Assembly: GCF_004364335.1 (NCBI RefSeq)
Contig: NZ_SOCR01000008.1
Location: 248,001 to 312,000 of the forward strand
Reading direction: 5' to 3'
Source: Pseudomonas graminis
Lineage (GTDB): Bacteria > Pseudomonadota > Gammaproteobacteria > Pseudomonadales > Pseudomonadaceae
DNA length: 64,000 bases
The notes beneath the pieces are model-generated. The model did no database searches. It saw only the letters and a list, made by a program, of their open reading frames with translations, and had not been told where the DNA came from. The translations under genes and the position numbers were made by a program. This document shows positions 36,556-45,328 of the stretch, piece by piece. The stretch's first letter is position 1. Each line of letters starts with the position of its first letter.

Positions 36556-38550
36556 TCAACGCACCAGGTGCAGGAACTGCATGTGGCGCTCGTACTGGTC
36601 GAGGATGTCGTTGATGACCTGCTCCTTGGTGTAGCCCACCAGGTCGTAGTCCTGACTGCCCTCGCTCAAGTGCACTTCAGCGCGGTAATAGCGGCGGTTG
36701 TTCAGCTGTTTGGAGCCCATGCCGCCCCGTGCGAATGAAGGCGTGAAGTAGCCACGCATGGTCACCTGGTACACGAACGGACGCTCTTCACCGTGGCCGA
36801 TCTCCAGGCCCACCGTGTCATTGGCCGGATCCGGCTGAGTCACGACGGTCAGGCCCTTCTCGACGAACACGGCCGTCACTTCTTCAATGGCCGGGCGCAC
36901 GGTCTGATCAAGGAAGCGGTAAACCTCATCACGGGACGGGAATGCCACAGCCTGGGTCAGACGCTGACGCCACCCGCCGCGCCTGGCGCCGGAGACCGGT
37001 GCCAGCGAATACAGCTGCGCGATCTTGCGCTGGGATTCCATGTAGAAGGCCTTATGCAGCCCCCACATCATCAGCAGCAGAATCAGTGAGAACGGCAACG
37101 AGGTCAGTACCACCGCAGACTTCAGCGCATCGATGCTGCCCGAGAACAACAGGCCGCTGGTGATGAGCGCGGTCATCACGCCCCAGAACACGCGCAGCCA
37201 TTTCGGGCCGTCTTCGTCCGGGCTGCCGCCTTTGGCGGACAGCGTCGACAGCACCACGGTACCGGAGTCGGCCGAGGTCACGAAAAACACGAAGCTGATG
37301 AACACCGTCACGGCAATGACCGTCCGGCTCCACGGGTATGTCTGCAGCATCAGGTACAGGGTCATCGAAGGATCTTCGATAGCCGACTGGCCCAACGCCG
37401 CCATGCCGTGGTTCAGCACCAGGTCGATTGCGCTGTTACCGAAGATCGACATCCAGGCCAGGGTGAAACCCAGCGGGATCAGCAGCACGCCACAGACGAA
37501 TTCGCGAATGGTGCGGCCACGGGAGATACGCGCAATGAACAGGCCCACGAACGGCGACCAGGCAATCCACCACGCCCAATAGAACACGGTCCAGCCGCCC
37601 AGCCAGTCACTTGGGCCGTCGTACGCATAGACGTCGAAGCTCTTGACCGGCAACGCGCCGAGGTAATCGCCGATGTTCTGCACCAGCGTATTGAGCAGGT
37701 GCTGCGTGGGTCCGGCAAATAACACGAACAGCAGCAGCGCGCAGGCCAGCAGCATGTTGATGTCGGACATGACGCGCACGCCTTTGTCGACACCCGCAAT
37801 CGCTACAAGGATTGCCGCGCCCATCATCAGGGTGATCAAACCCACCTGAATCCATTGGGTGTGCGGCACGTTGAACAGGTAGTCCAGCCCGGAGTTCAGG
37901 TGCAGTACGCCAAAGCCCATGTCAGCGCCGAGGCCGAAGATGGTGGCGATGATGCCGAAGCCGTCGACCGCATAGCCGATCGGGCCGTTGATGCGCTTGC
38001 CAATCAGCGGATACAGCGCTGAACGCAATGCCAGCGGCAAGTTATGGCGATACGCGAAGTAGGCCAGTGCCATGCCGACGAAGGCGAACACGCCCCAGCC
38101 GTGCAGGCCCCAGTGCAGAAACAGCAGCTGCATGGCCTGACGCGCCGATTGGGTGGTCCCGCCTTCGCCTTGCGGCGGCGCCAACATGTGGGTCAACGGT
38201 TCGGACACACAGAAGAAGAACAGCGTGATGCTGATCCCGGCTGCGAACAGCATGCCGGCCCAGGACAGGTAGCTGAACTCGGGTTCGTCGTGGTCAGCGC
38301 CAAGCTTGATCTTGCCGTAGCCTGAAATCGCAGTGACCACCACGAACAGCAGATACAGGGTCATGGCCAGCATGTAGTACCAGCCAACGGTGTTGGCGGC
38401 CCAGTTCTGCGCGGCGAGCAACCAGGCGCCCGATGCTTCCGGGAAGGCGACGACCACCAGTCCGAAGATCAGAATGAAGCTGGCGGCAAAGTAGAAAACA
38501 GGGCCGTTCATGCGAACGGGCGAGCTGCCTGGAGCGCTTGAATTATTCAT
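36556..38550 (-). CDS. betT: BCCT-family choline/betaine transporter (BetT-type)
   Basis: A ~664-residue inner-membrane BCCT transporter with 12 helices and a long cytoplasmic C terminus of about 150 residues, typical of the choline-proton BetT subgroup. The BCCT signature appears as DWLGGWTVFYWAWWIAWSPF and VGLFIARISRGRTIREF. An early NHFGLAADEPEF-like region is seen as LGADHDEPEFSYLSWAGML. The C-terminal tail after the last helix is thought to sense osmolarity in this family. The ATG at 38550 is chosen; another lies 13 codons upstream. A BetI-like operator 100 bases upstream supports choline-responsive control. Confidence 0.9.
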   Translation of the reverse strand: MNNSSAPGSSPVRMNGPVFYFAASFILIFGLVVVAFPEASGAWLLAAQNWAANTVGWYYMLAMTLYLLFVVVTAISGYGKIKLGADHDEPEFSYLSWAGMLFAAGISITLFFFCVSEPLTHMLAPPQGEGGTTQSARQAMQLLFLHWGLHGWGVFAFVGMALAYFAYRHNLPLALRSALYPLIGKRINGPIGYAVDGFGIIATIFGLGADMGFGVLHLNSGLDYLFNVPHTQWIQVGLITLMMGAAILVAIAGVDKGVRVMSDINMLLACALLLFVLFAGPTQHLLNTLVQNIGDYLGALPVKSFDVYAYDGPSDWLGGWTVFYWAWWIAWSPFVGLFIARISRGRTIREFVCGVLLIPLGFTLAWMSIFGNSAIDLVLNHGMAALGQSAIEDPSMTLYLMLQTYPWSRTVIAVTVFISFVFFVTSADSGTVVLSTLSAKGGSPDEDGPKWLRVFWGVMTALITSGLLFSGSIDALKSAVVLTSLPFSLILLLMMWGLHKAFYMESQRKIAQLYSLAPVSGARRGGWRQRLTQAVAFPSRDEVYRFLDQTVRPAIEEVTAVFVEKGLTVVTQPDPANDTVGLEIGHGEERPFVYQVTMRGYFTPSFARGGMGSKQLNNRRYYRAEVHLSEGSQDYDLVGYTKEQVINDILDQYERHMQFLHLVR

Positions 38551-38648
38551 ATGAATACCGCCGCGCGGGCGAGGGGATCGATCATGCAACGTGTATGCGG
38601 CAAAGGTAGGCCTCCTGAGATCAGCGGGCAGCGAACCACCGGTTTAAC

Positions 38649-38668
38649 TTGATTGAACGTTCAATTAA
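38649..38668 (-). promoter_or_regulatory. BetI-like operator upstream of betT
   Basis: TTGATTGAACGTTCAATTAA contains the perfect 14-base palindrome ATTGAACGTTCAAT (38652-38665). It resembles the BetI boxes (ATTGG/AACGTTCAAT) upstream of choline genes. It lies about 100 bases before the betT start. No betI gene is in the window. Confidence 0.7.
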
Positions 38669-38794
38669 AGCACGAAAAGACCGCCAGAGACTAATGCACA
38701 GTGGCGTGACGCTCTCTCAGGCGAGGGTAGGACGGACGAGGAAAGCCTTTCGTTCCGTGGGCTCGGGAGGGTTTTCAAAGCACTGGAACAAATT

Positions 38795-38881
38795 GTAGGA
38801 GCCGGCTTGCTGGCGAACCCATCGGGCCAGGCAAATTCTTCATAAATGACGCACCACATTCGCCAGCAAGCCGGCTCCTAC
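38795..38881. repeat. Inverted REP pair, 'ggcttgctggcgaa' family
   Basis: The forward unit at 38795-38817 (GTAGGAGCCGGCTTGCTGGC core) and inverted unit at 38859-38881 sit upstream of betT and beyond the 3' end of epsC. The 372 bases between the betT start and the epsC stop contain these REPs, the BetI-like operator and no gene. Confidence 0.9.
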
Positions 38882-38922
38882 GGATTGAAAACCCGTAAGA
38901 GTCAGTGCTAGCGACTCACTGT

Positions 38923-39885
38923 CTACTTCGGACAACCATCCTCGTGCTGCAGACTCGCCTGATTGACGTTGCTGCCCGCCGGGACGCCGCGCGTCAGCCA
39001 CACGTTGCCGCCGATGGTCGAGCCCTTGCCGATGGTGATGCGCCCCAGAATCGTTGCACCGGCATAGATCACCACGTCGTCTTCGACGATCGGGTGGCGC
39101 GCATGGCCTTTCAGCAACTGACCATCTTCATCGGAAGGGAAGCGTTTGGCGCCCAGCGTGACGGCCTGATAAATGCGCACGCGCTCGCCGATGATCGCCG
39201 TCTCGCCAATCACCACACCTGTCCCGTGATCGATGAAGAAGCTCGGGCCGATCTGCGCACCGGGGTGGATATCGATGCCGGTCGCGGAATGGGCAAGTTC
39301 GGCGCTGATGCGCGCCAGCAAGGGCAAACCGTTGTGATACAGGTGATGAGCCAGACGGTGGTGAATCACCGCTAGAATGCCCGGGTAGCACAGCAACACC
39401 TCATCAACACTGCGCGCGGCGGGGTCGCCGTGATACGCAGCCAGCACGTCGGTGTCGAGCATGCGGCGAATCGTCGGCAGCGCGCTGACGAAATCCTGAA
39501 TCAGCCGTTCCGCATGCACATCCGCGCAGCTGGCATCCTGGCCTTTCTGCCGGGCGGCGTAGCGCAGTTCAAGCCGCGCCTGATCGAGCAGCGAGTTCAG
39601 CGCCACGTCGAGGGTGTAGCCGACGTAGAAGTCCTCGCTCTCTTCGCGCAGGTCCACCGGCCCCAGCCGCATCGGAAACAGCGCGCCGCAGAGCGCATCG
39701 AGAATGTCGCGCATGGCCTCGCGGGAAGGCAGCTCGCGGCCGCCCTTCTCGCCGCTGATTCGGCCGTTGCTGGTACGCCAGTCATCACGCGCGGCGCGTA
39801 GTTCGCCCACAATCCTCTGCAATTGCCAATGGCCGGTCACGCCTTCGGCGCAGGATTCCGGGGACAGGTCGGGAATAGTGCTCAC
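38923..39885 (-). CDS. epsC: Serine O-acetyltransferase (EpsC/SrpH type)
   Basis: A 320-residue left-handed beta-helix acetyltransferase making O-acetylserine from serine and acetyl-CoA for cysteine synthesis. The start is GTG with GAGGAG upstream. After an extended N-terminal helical part come hexapeptide repeats: SATGIDIHPGAQIGPSFFID, HGTGVVIGETAIIGERVRIY, QAVTLGAKRFPSD and DDVVIYAGATILGRITIG. The DIHPGAQIG and DHGTGVVIGE segments carry the active-site His and Asp. The longer N terminus (compared with CysE) is typical of the EpsC/SrpH form. It lies divergent from the D-cysteine desulfhydrase operon. Confidence 0.9.
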   Translation of the reverse strand: MSTIPDLSPESCAEGVTGHWQLQRIVGELRAARDDWRTSNGRISGEKGGRELPSREAMRDILDALCGALFPMRLGPVDLREESEDFYVGYTLDVALNSLLDQARLELRYAARQKGQDASCADVHAERLIQDFVSALPTIRRMLDTDVLAAYHGDPAARSVDEVLLCYPGILAVIHHRLAHHLYHNGLPLLARISAELAHSATGIDIHPGAQIGPSFFIDHGTGVVIGETAIIGERVRIYQAVTLGAKRFPSDEDGQLLKGHARHPIVEDDVVIYAGATILGRITIGKGSTIGGNVWLTRGVPAGSNVNQASLQHEDGCPK

Positions 39886-40082
39886 GCAGATTTCTCCTCA
39901 ATTCGACGGCGAGTCAGGCTATGAAGGCCGAAGTGGAATCACTCTACGACATCCATTCGCGGCAAAAAAATAACTATTTTTGTGGGGCTTCTGCGCAGGG
40001 GATGAAGGATAGCGGGCGGTTGCCCTGTGGGAAACGTCTGCCTATAGTCCTGCGACTCAATTGCAGACCTGTCGACGCCACC

Positions 40083-41084
40083 ATGATCAAACAACAGCTC
40101 GCCCGTTTTAATCGTCTGGAATTGCTCGGCGGTCCAACGCCCTTTGAAAAGCTCGAACGCCTATCAGCCTGGGCCGGCCGGGACATTTACGTGAAGCGCG
40201 ACGACATCACGCCGCTGGCGATGGGCGGCAACAAGCTGCGCAAGCTGGAATACCTCGCGGCTGACGCCCTGGCTCAAGGGTGCGACACGCTGATCACCGC
40301 GGGCGCCATTCAGTCCAACCATGTGCGCCAAACCGCTGCCCTCGCCGCCCGCCTCGGCCTGGGCTGTGTCGCCCTGCTGGAAAACCCGATTGCCACTGAC
40401 GACAGCAATTACCTGGGCAACGGCAATCGCCTGCTGCTGGACTTGTTCGATGCCAAGGTCGAGCTGGTCGAGAACCTCGACAATGCCGATGAGCAACTGC
40501 AAGCCCTGGCCAGCCGACTGCGCCTCAGCGGCAAGAAGCCCTACCTGGTCCCGATCGGCGGATCGAACGCCCTCGGCGCACTGGGTTATGTGCAGGCCGG
40601 TTTTGAATTGGCCGAGCAGATCAAGCAAAGCGGCCTGTCATTCGCAGCCGTCGTGCTCGCGTCGGGCAGTGCCGGCACTCACAGTGGCCTCGCAGTTGCG
40701 CTCGCTGAAGAACTGCCCGAGTTGCCGGTGATTGGCGTAACCGTGTCGCGACCGGAAGAAACCCAGGCGCCCAAGGTTCAGCGCCTGGCCGAGCAAACTG
40801 TCGAGCTGCTGGGCGAATCACTGCCCGCCGCGTTCAAGGTGCAGCTGTGGGATGAATACTTCGGCCCACGCTACGGCGAGCCGAATGCCGGCACGTTGGC
40901 GGCGATTCGGCTGGTGGCCAGTCACGAAGGGCTGTTGCTGGACCCGGTGTACACAGGCAAAGCCATGGCCGGACTGCTCGACGGTATTGGCCGGCAGCGC
41001 TTCGAAGACGGCCCGATCGTCTTTCTCCACACCGGCGGCGCGCCTGCCTTGTTTGCGTATCAGGGCGTCTTTTCGGCGGGGTAG
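40083..41084 (+). CDS. dcyD: D-cysteine desulfhydrase
   Basis: A 333-residue PLP enzyme of the ACC-deaminase/D-cysteine desulfhydrase family, cleaving D-cysteine to pyruvate, ammonia and sulfide. The PLP lysine is in LAMGGNKLRKLEYL, near residue 51. The AGAIQSNHVRQTAALAARLG segment and VVLASGSAGTHSGLAVALAE (phosphate-binding loop) are diagnostic. The late FLHTGGAPALFAYQG is the C-terminal signature. The frame extends upstream, but the ATG at 40083 gives the family length. It stands immediately before the cystine ABC operon, as in enterobacteria (dcyD-fliY-yecS-yecC). Confidence 0.9.
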   Translation: MIKQQLARFNRLELLGGPTPFEKLERLSAWAGRDIYVKRDDITPLAMGGNKLRKLEYLAADALAQGCDTLITAGAIQSNHVRQTAALAARLGLGCVALLENPIATDDSNYLGNGNRLLLDLFDAKVELVENLDNADEQLQALASRLRLSGKKPYLVPIGGSNALGALGYVQAGFELAEQIKQSGLSFAAVVLASGSAGTHSGLAVALAEELPELPVIGVTVSRPEETQAPKVQRLAEQTVELLGESLPAAFKVQLWDEYFGPRYGEPNAGTLAAIRLVASHEGLLLDPVYTGKAMAGLLDGIGRQRFEDGPIVFLHTGGAPALFAYQGVFSAG

Positions 41085-41187
41085 GACCTTCGTCACGCTC
41101 CCGCTCACAGGTATGCGCGGACGCCATATTCTAAAAACTGATAAGCAATCCGCTTTTTATTATTTTTCATCTCGCGATTCGGGTTCT

Positions 41188-41262
41188 ATGATCGCCGCCA
41201 GCCGGCGCGCAGCGCTTCGCAGGCAACTGAAAAAGCTGGATAAACGCGTGATGCCAACGTAG
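41188..41262 (+). CDS. Possible 24-residue basic leader peptide
   Basis: An ATG at 41188 opens a 24-codon frame encoding a strongly basic peptide (Arg/Lys-rich, with RRAALRRQLKKLDKR), stopping 52 bases before the tcyJ start. It begins inside AT-rich promoter-like DNA. No Cys codons are present, so cysteine attenuation is unlikely. It may be a chance frame or a regulatory upstream frame. Confidence 0.3.
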   Translation: MIAASRRAALRRQLKKLDKRVMPT

Positions 41263-41314
41263 CTTCGTCGGGTCTGATACTTGCCTGACATTCCAATTAA
41301 AACAGGGGACTTTC

Positions 41315-42112
41315 ATGAACATGTCTGCAATCCGCCGCACCTTTCTGTTGTCGGCCTTCAGCCTGGTGCTGGGCACCGGTCTGGTCAGCCAGGCTGTCGC
41401 TGGCGAACAACTGGCAACGATCAAAAAGAACGGAACCCTTAATGTCGGCCTGGAAGGCACTTATCCCCCGTTCAGCTTCGTGGGTGAAGACGGCAAATTG
41501 ACTGGCTTTGAAGTGGAATTCTCCGAGGCGCTGGCCAAGGAACTGGGCGTCAAGGTCAAACTGCAAGCCACGCCGTGGGCTGGCATTCTTGCAGCGCTGG
41601 AGTCCAAGCGTCTGGATGTCGTGATCAACCAGGTGACCATCTCTGACGAGCGCAAGAAAAAGTACGACTTCTCCGAACCCTACACCGTGTCGGGCATTCA
41701 AGCGCTGGTGCAGACCAAAGACGTGGGCGTGATCAAAACGGCTGCCGATCTGAAAGGCAAGAAAGTCGGTGTCGGCCTGGGCACCAACTACGAAGAGTGG
41801 CTGAAAGCCAACGTGCCTGATGCGATCGTCAAAACCTACGACGATGATCCGACCAAATATCAGGACCTGCGTGTCGGCCGTATCGACGCCATCCTCGTCG
41901 ACCGCCTTGCTGCACTGGAGCTGGTTGCCAAGACCAAGGACAAACTGGCCGTTTCCGGCGAACCGTTCTCCCGTCAGGAATCCGGTGTCGCACTGCGCAA
42001 GGGCGAGCCTGAGTTGCTGGACGCGATCAACAAGGCCATCGACAAGCTGCGCGCCGACGGCACCCTCGCCAAGCTGTCGGACAAGTACTTCAAGGCTGAC
42101 GTGACCAAATGA
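41315..42112 (+). CDS. tcyJ: Cystine/amino-acid ABC transporter substrate-binding protein
   Basis: A 265-residue periplasmic binding protein of the polar amino-acid family, like FliY/TcyJ for L-cystine. The signal peptide is RRTFLLSAFSLVLGTGLVSQ with cleavage near AVAGE. The mature protein begins TLNVGLEGTYPPFSFVGEDG and has ALESKRLDVVINQVTISDER. The stop overlaps the permease start. Together with the desulfhydrase upstream and the permease and ATPase downstream it forms a dcyD-tcyJLN-type unit. Cystine is inferred from this synteny; another amino-acid ligand is possible. Confidence 0.85.
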   Translation: MNMSAIRRTFLLSAFSLVLGTGLVSQAVAGEQLATIKKNGTLNVGLEGTYPPFSFVGEDGKLTGFEVEFSEALAKELGVKVKLQATPWAGILAALESKRLDVVINQVTISDERKKKYDFSEPYTVSGIQALVQTKDVGVIKTAADLKGKKVGVGLGTNYEEWLKANVPDAIVKTYDDDPTKYQDLRVGRIDAILVDRLAALELVAKTKDKLAVSGEPFSRQESGVALRKGEPELLDAINKAIDKLRADGTLAKLSDKYFKADVTK

Positions 42113-42777
42113 TCCCGGAGAGCCTTCAGCTCGCGCTGGACTCCGCGCCCTTTCTGCTCAAGGGCGCGTATTACACGGTGGGCTTGAGCCTGGGGTCGAT
42201 GTTTTTCGGGTTGGTGCTGGGCTTCGGCCTGGCACTGATGCGTCTGTCGAAGATCTGGGTCATCAGTGCCGTCGCCAGGGTTTACGTGTCGTTTTTCCGT
42301 GGCACGCCGCTTCTCGTCCAGCTGTTCATGATCTATTACGGGCTGCCGGACCTGGGGATTGAACTGGATGCGATCACCGCAGCACTGATCGGCCTGTCGC
42401 TGAACATGGCCGCATATGCCTGCGAAATCCTTCGGGCCGCGATCGGTTCGGTGGACCGAGGGCAATGGGAAGCCGCTGCGAGCATTGGCATGACGCGCGC
42501 TCAGACCATGCGCCGCGCCATTCTCCCGCAAGCTGCACGCACCGCGTTGCCGCCCTTGGGCAACAGCTTTATTTCGCTGGTCAAGGACACGGCGATGGCG
42601 GCCACCATTCAGGTACCGGAAGTGTTCCGCCAGGCGCAGCTGATCTCCTCGCGGACGCTGGAGATTTTCACCATGTATTTCACCGTTGCGGTGATCTACT
42701 GGGTGCTGTGCAGCATTCTGGCGCATTTTCAGAATCGCCTGGAAGCACGGGCCAACCGCCACGATGTGGAGTCCTGA
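42109..42777 (+). CDS. tcyL: Cystine/amino-acid ABC transporter permease
   Basis: A 222-residue membrane protein with about five helices and the permease EAA-like loop in QWEAAASIGMTRAQTMRRAI. The amino-acid permease signature appears as YVSFFRGTPLLVQLFMIYYG. ATGA overlap with tcyJ shows translational coupling. It forms the membrane channel of a three-gene importer with the ATPase three bases downstream. A YecS/TcyL assignment rests on the family and neighbours. Confidence 0.88.
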   Translation: MIPESLQLALDSAPFLLKGAYYTVGLSLGSMFFGLVLGFGLALMRLSKIWVISAVARVYVSFFRGTPLLVQLFMIYYGLPDLGIELDAITAALIGLSLNMAAYACEILRAAIGSVDRGQWEAAASIGMTRAQTMRRAILPQAARTALPPLGNSFISLVKDTAMAATIQVPEVFRQAQLISSRTLEIFTMYFTVAVIYWVLCSILAHFQNRLEARANRHDVES

Positions 42778-42780
42778 GGC

Positions 42781-43524
42781 ATGATCACGGTTGAAAAACT
42801 GACCAAGCAATTCAAAGGCAACGAAGTACTCAAAGGCATTGACCTTAAGGTCGAGCCTGGCGAAGTGGTGGCAATCATTGGCCCCAGCGGATCGGGTAAA
42901 ACCACGCTGTTGCGCTGCCTGAACCTGCTGGAAGTGCCTACGAGCGGCAGCATTGTCGTGGGCGACATCAAAGTCGATTTGAGCCGTCCGCTGAGCCAGC
43001 AGCAGGGTCTGATCCGGCAGCTGCGCCAGCATGTCGGGTTTGTCTTCCAGAACTTCAATCTGTTCCCCCATCGCACCGCGCTGGAAAACGTCATCGAAGG
43101 CCCGACCGTGGTCAAGAAGATGCCCCGCGAGCAGGCCATCGAGCTGGGCCGTGCGCTGTTGGCGAAAGTCGGCCTTGCGGGTAAAGAGGACGCTTATCCG
43201 CGTCGTCTGTCCGGCGGCCAACAACAGCGCGTGGCGATTGCCCGTGCCCTGGCCATGGAACCTGAAGTCATTCTGTTCGATGAACCGACGTCGGCGCTCG
43301 ATCCCGAGCTGGTGGGCGAGGTGCTCAATACGATCCACGCTCTGGCGCTGGAGAAACGCACGATGGTGATCGTGACCCACGAGATGAGCTTCGCGCGGGA
43401 CGTCGCCAACCGGGTGATCTTCATCGACAAGGGCGTCATCGTTGAGCAGGGTGAAGCGAAAGAGCTGTTTGCCCACCCCAAAGAAGAGCGCACAAGACAG
43501 TTTCTTGAGCGCAGCAGAAATTAG
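42781..43524 (+). CDS. tcyN: Cystine/amino-acid ABC transporter ATP-binding protein
   Basis: A 247-residue ATPase of the polar amino-acid ABC family (YecC/TcyN, GlnQ-like). Walker A is IGPSGSGKTTLLRCL, the ABC signature is RRLSGGQQQRVAIARAL, and Walker B is VILFDEPTSALDPEL. The H-loop is IVTHEMSFARDVAN. It ends the operon; a strong terminator follows 20 bases after the stop. Confidence 0.92.
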   Translation: MITVEKLTKQFKGNEVLKGIDLKVEPGEVVAIIGPSGSGKTTLLRCLNLLEVPTSGSIVVGDIKVDLSRPLSQQQGLIRQLRQHVGFVFQNFNLFPHRTALENVIEGPTVVKKMPREQAIELGRALLAKVGLAGKEDAYPRRLSGGQQQRVAIARALAMEPEVILFDEPTSALDPELVGEVLNTIHALALEKRTMVIVTHEMSFARDVANRVIFIDKGVIVEQGEAKELFAHPKEERTRQFLERSRN

Positions 43525-43543
43525 TCCGACACGATATGTGTTC

Positions 43544-43569
43544 AAAACGGCGCCAACAGGCGCCGTTTT
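43544..43569 (+). terminator. Rho-independent terminator after tcyN
   Basis: The perfect inverted repeat AAAACGGCGCC-aaca-GGCGCCGTTTT lies 19 bases after the tcyN stop. Confidence 0.92.
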
Positions 43570-44097
43570 CTTTGTCGTTCATATTTAGATAAGTGTTGAT
43601 CCACTAAAAGTCCCACTGTTTCGACGCCGGCTAACCGTCATCCATCTATCTATTTTTTCTATACGAACAACGCTCACTCTCCCCGCTTCCCCGCAACGTT
43701 GATTGACCATTTCTGCGCCCGTAAATAACTGCCGTTGACACTTTTCATCCGCGTGCTGACCGTGGAAGGTGGTGCGCCCGCCGGCCCAAGTAGGACCACA
43801 GTCGCAACCCCCTCCTCATAAGCAACGCCCGAGTGTAGGAATGTTCTGCATTTGCTTCACACAGACTTTAAACACTTAAATGCCGTTGACACAAACACCG
43901 CAACACAATTAGCTGAAATCGCTCAGCTGTTTACTTCCTTTCCAAAACAGCAATTCACTAATTGCCACCATTTGTAATGTTTGCCATGCCTGCGCATCTC
44001 GACGTGTACTAGTGCCAGTCGTTTCCACGTTGCAGTCGCGATGAATCAACCACCTGACTTGCCTTGACCCAGGCACACATTCGAAGAGTATTAAAAG
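43570..44097. other. Gene-free, AT-richer upstream region
   Basis: This 528-base gap between the tcyN terminator and the two-repeat orphan shows no convincing gene. It is visibly richer in A and T than its surroundings, with tracts such as tattttttctatacg and ttcatatttagataag. It probably holds the promoter of the orphan gene, and its composition may reflect horizontal transfer. Confidence 0.5.
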
Positions 44098-44832
44098 ATG
44101 ATCCATACCCCTGTAATGACTCAGTCTTTCAAGTTGATGGCCCCGTATATTCCGCAGTCCAACAAGCACGGGATTGGCGCCCTGGCGGCGGCTGATCTGC
44201 AGGTCCACATTGATCCCTGGCCAGAGATGGATTGCGGTGACTTGATCGAATTGTTTTGGGGAGGCTGTTATGCCGCGTCAAAACTTTTATCGGAGTCCGA
44301 CATCGGGCATACATCCGTCCTACACGTACCCGAAAGTTTTCTTCGTAGCGGAAAAGTTAAAACCTACTATCGCGTCACGAAAATTGGCAGCGAACCCGTC
44401 AAGTCTCCTGGCGCCAAGCTGTGGGTCAAACTGGAGACTCCAGGCGGTCAATTGGTCAGCGGCGACGGTGATGAGAATCAGGGACTGGCGCCGGTGACGT
44501 TCGCCGAGTCGGTCATGCAGGACGGTTTGACCGAGCGCCACTTCGAAGAGGGCGTTCAACTCACCCTCGACGCTTATCCCAACATGGATGCCTACGATGA
44601 AATCACCTTGCGCTGGGGCGACATGCGTCTGGATTTGCCAGCGCTGACCCAGGACGACGTCGGCCAGCCCATCGTTGTCGACGTACCGGCGGAGTTGGTG
44701 CGCGAGGCCGGCGATGATCCCCATCTGGAGGTGAGCTACTGCATCATTGACCGGGTCGGCAACAACTCCCGCTGGGCTCCGGCGCGGCTGATCAAGGTAT
44801 CGGCCGACATGACCGATGGAACCGAAGCTTGA
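44098..44832 (+). CDS. Orphan protein of two Ig-like repeats
   Basis: A 244-residue protein with no signal peptide, built of two repeats of roughly 100 residues. In repeat 1: DPWPEMDCGDLIELFWGG, VLHVPESFLRSGKVKTYYRV. In repeat 2: DAYPNMDAYDEITLRWGD, VVDVPAELVREAGDDPHLEV. Both end in a strand pattern with AP/SPGA-x-L-x-K. These positions match the Ig-like repeats tandemly arranged in large pseudomonad surface or secreted proteins, from general knowledge of the family. A free two-repeat version suggests a remnant or a small adaptor. An internal ATG at 44116 is an alternative start. No neighbour hints at a role. Confidence 0.75.
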   Translation: MIHTPVMTQSFKLMAPYIPQSNKHGIGALAAADLQVHIDPWPEMDCGDLIELFWGGCYAASKLLSESDIGHTSVLHVPESFLRSGKVKTYYRVTKIGSEPVKSPGAKLWVKLETPGGQLVSGDGDENQGLAPVTFAESVMQDGLTERHFEEGVQLTLDAYPNMDAYDEITLRWGDMRLDLPALTQDDVGQPIVVDVPAELVREAGDDPHLEVSYCIIDRVGNNSRWAPARLIKVSADMTDGTEA

Positions 44833-45050
44833 TATCGGACCTGTCCAGGATGCTGTCGCGGCGTACCCCCTTCGCGCTGCGACACGTCTACGCCTCGCCA
44901 TCTGGCATCCTGCAAACGTGAACAATTCCACAGATCGGCAACGGAGAAGAAACCTCCCACATCATCTGCAACTGCGTCCTACAGCTTTCCCCCTACCCGC
45001 GCGGAAACAGGCTGCTAGCCTGCGGTGAAAGCCTTCACGAGGTGTTCGCC

Positions 45051-45191
45051 ATGCCCTGCAGACATATCGTCAAGTACATGATTCTGGCGCTGGCCTTCGG
45101 TTCATGCCTGACCTACACGCAAGCCACGGCGCTGGCGACAGCAGCCGCCATTTCGCCTTCTATGCTTATTCCTAAATGTGAGTTTATTTAA
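45051..45191 (+). CDS. Possible 46-residue exported peptide
   Basis: An ATG with GAGG eight bases upstream opens a 46-codon frame. Residues 8-26 form a signal-peptide-like hydrophobic stretch (MILALAFGSCLTYTQA then TALA), leaving a very short mature part. It ends in TAA inside an AT-rich tract. The same sequence could simply be noncoding DNA upstream of the sfnB pair. I do not recognise it. The rest of the gap between 44833 and 45328 shows a GC-rich hairpin-like segment near 44857-44895 and an AT-rich, promoter-like stretch near 45183-45215. Confidence 0.35.
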   Translation: MPCRHIVKYMILALAFGSCLTYTQATALATAAAISPSMLIPKCEFI

Positions 45192-45328
45192 TTTTTATAC
45201 ACGCTTAGGGTATATGCACCGGACCACCGGACCACCGTCAATTTGCTCGCCGCCACCGCGGTATTGATTCGAGGTTCGAATGGTTCAGCACAATGATCCC
45301 AGTGCTCGCGCTCGTGAAGGTCACCACC

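Noticed and set aside
41188..41262. Cysteine attenuation leader for the cystine transporter
   Set aside because: The small frame has no Cys codons and no alternative terminator/antiterminator hairpins were seen.
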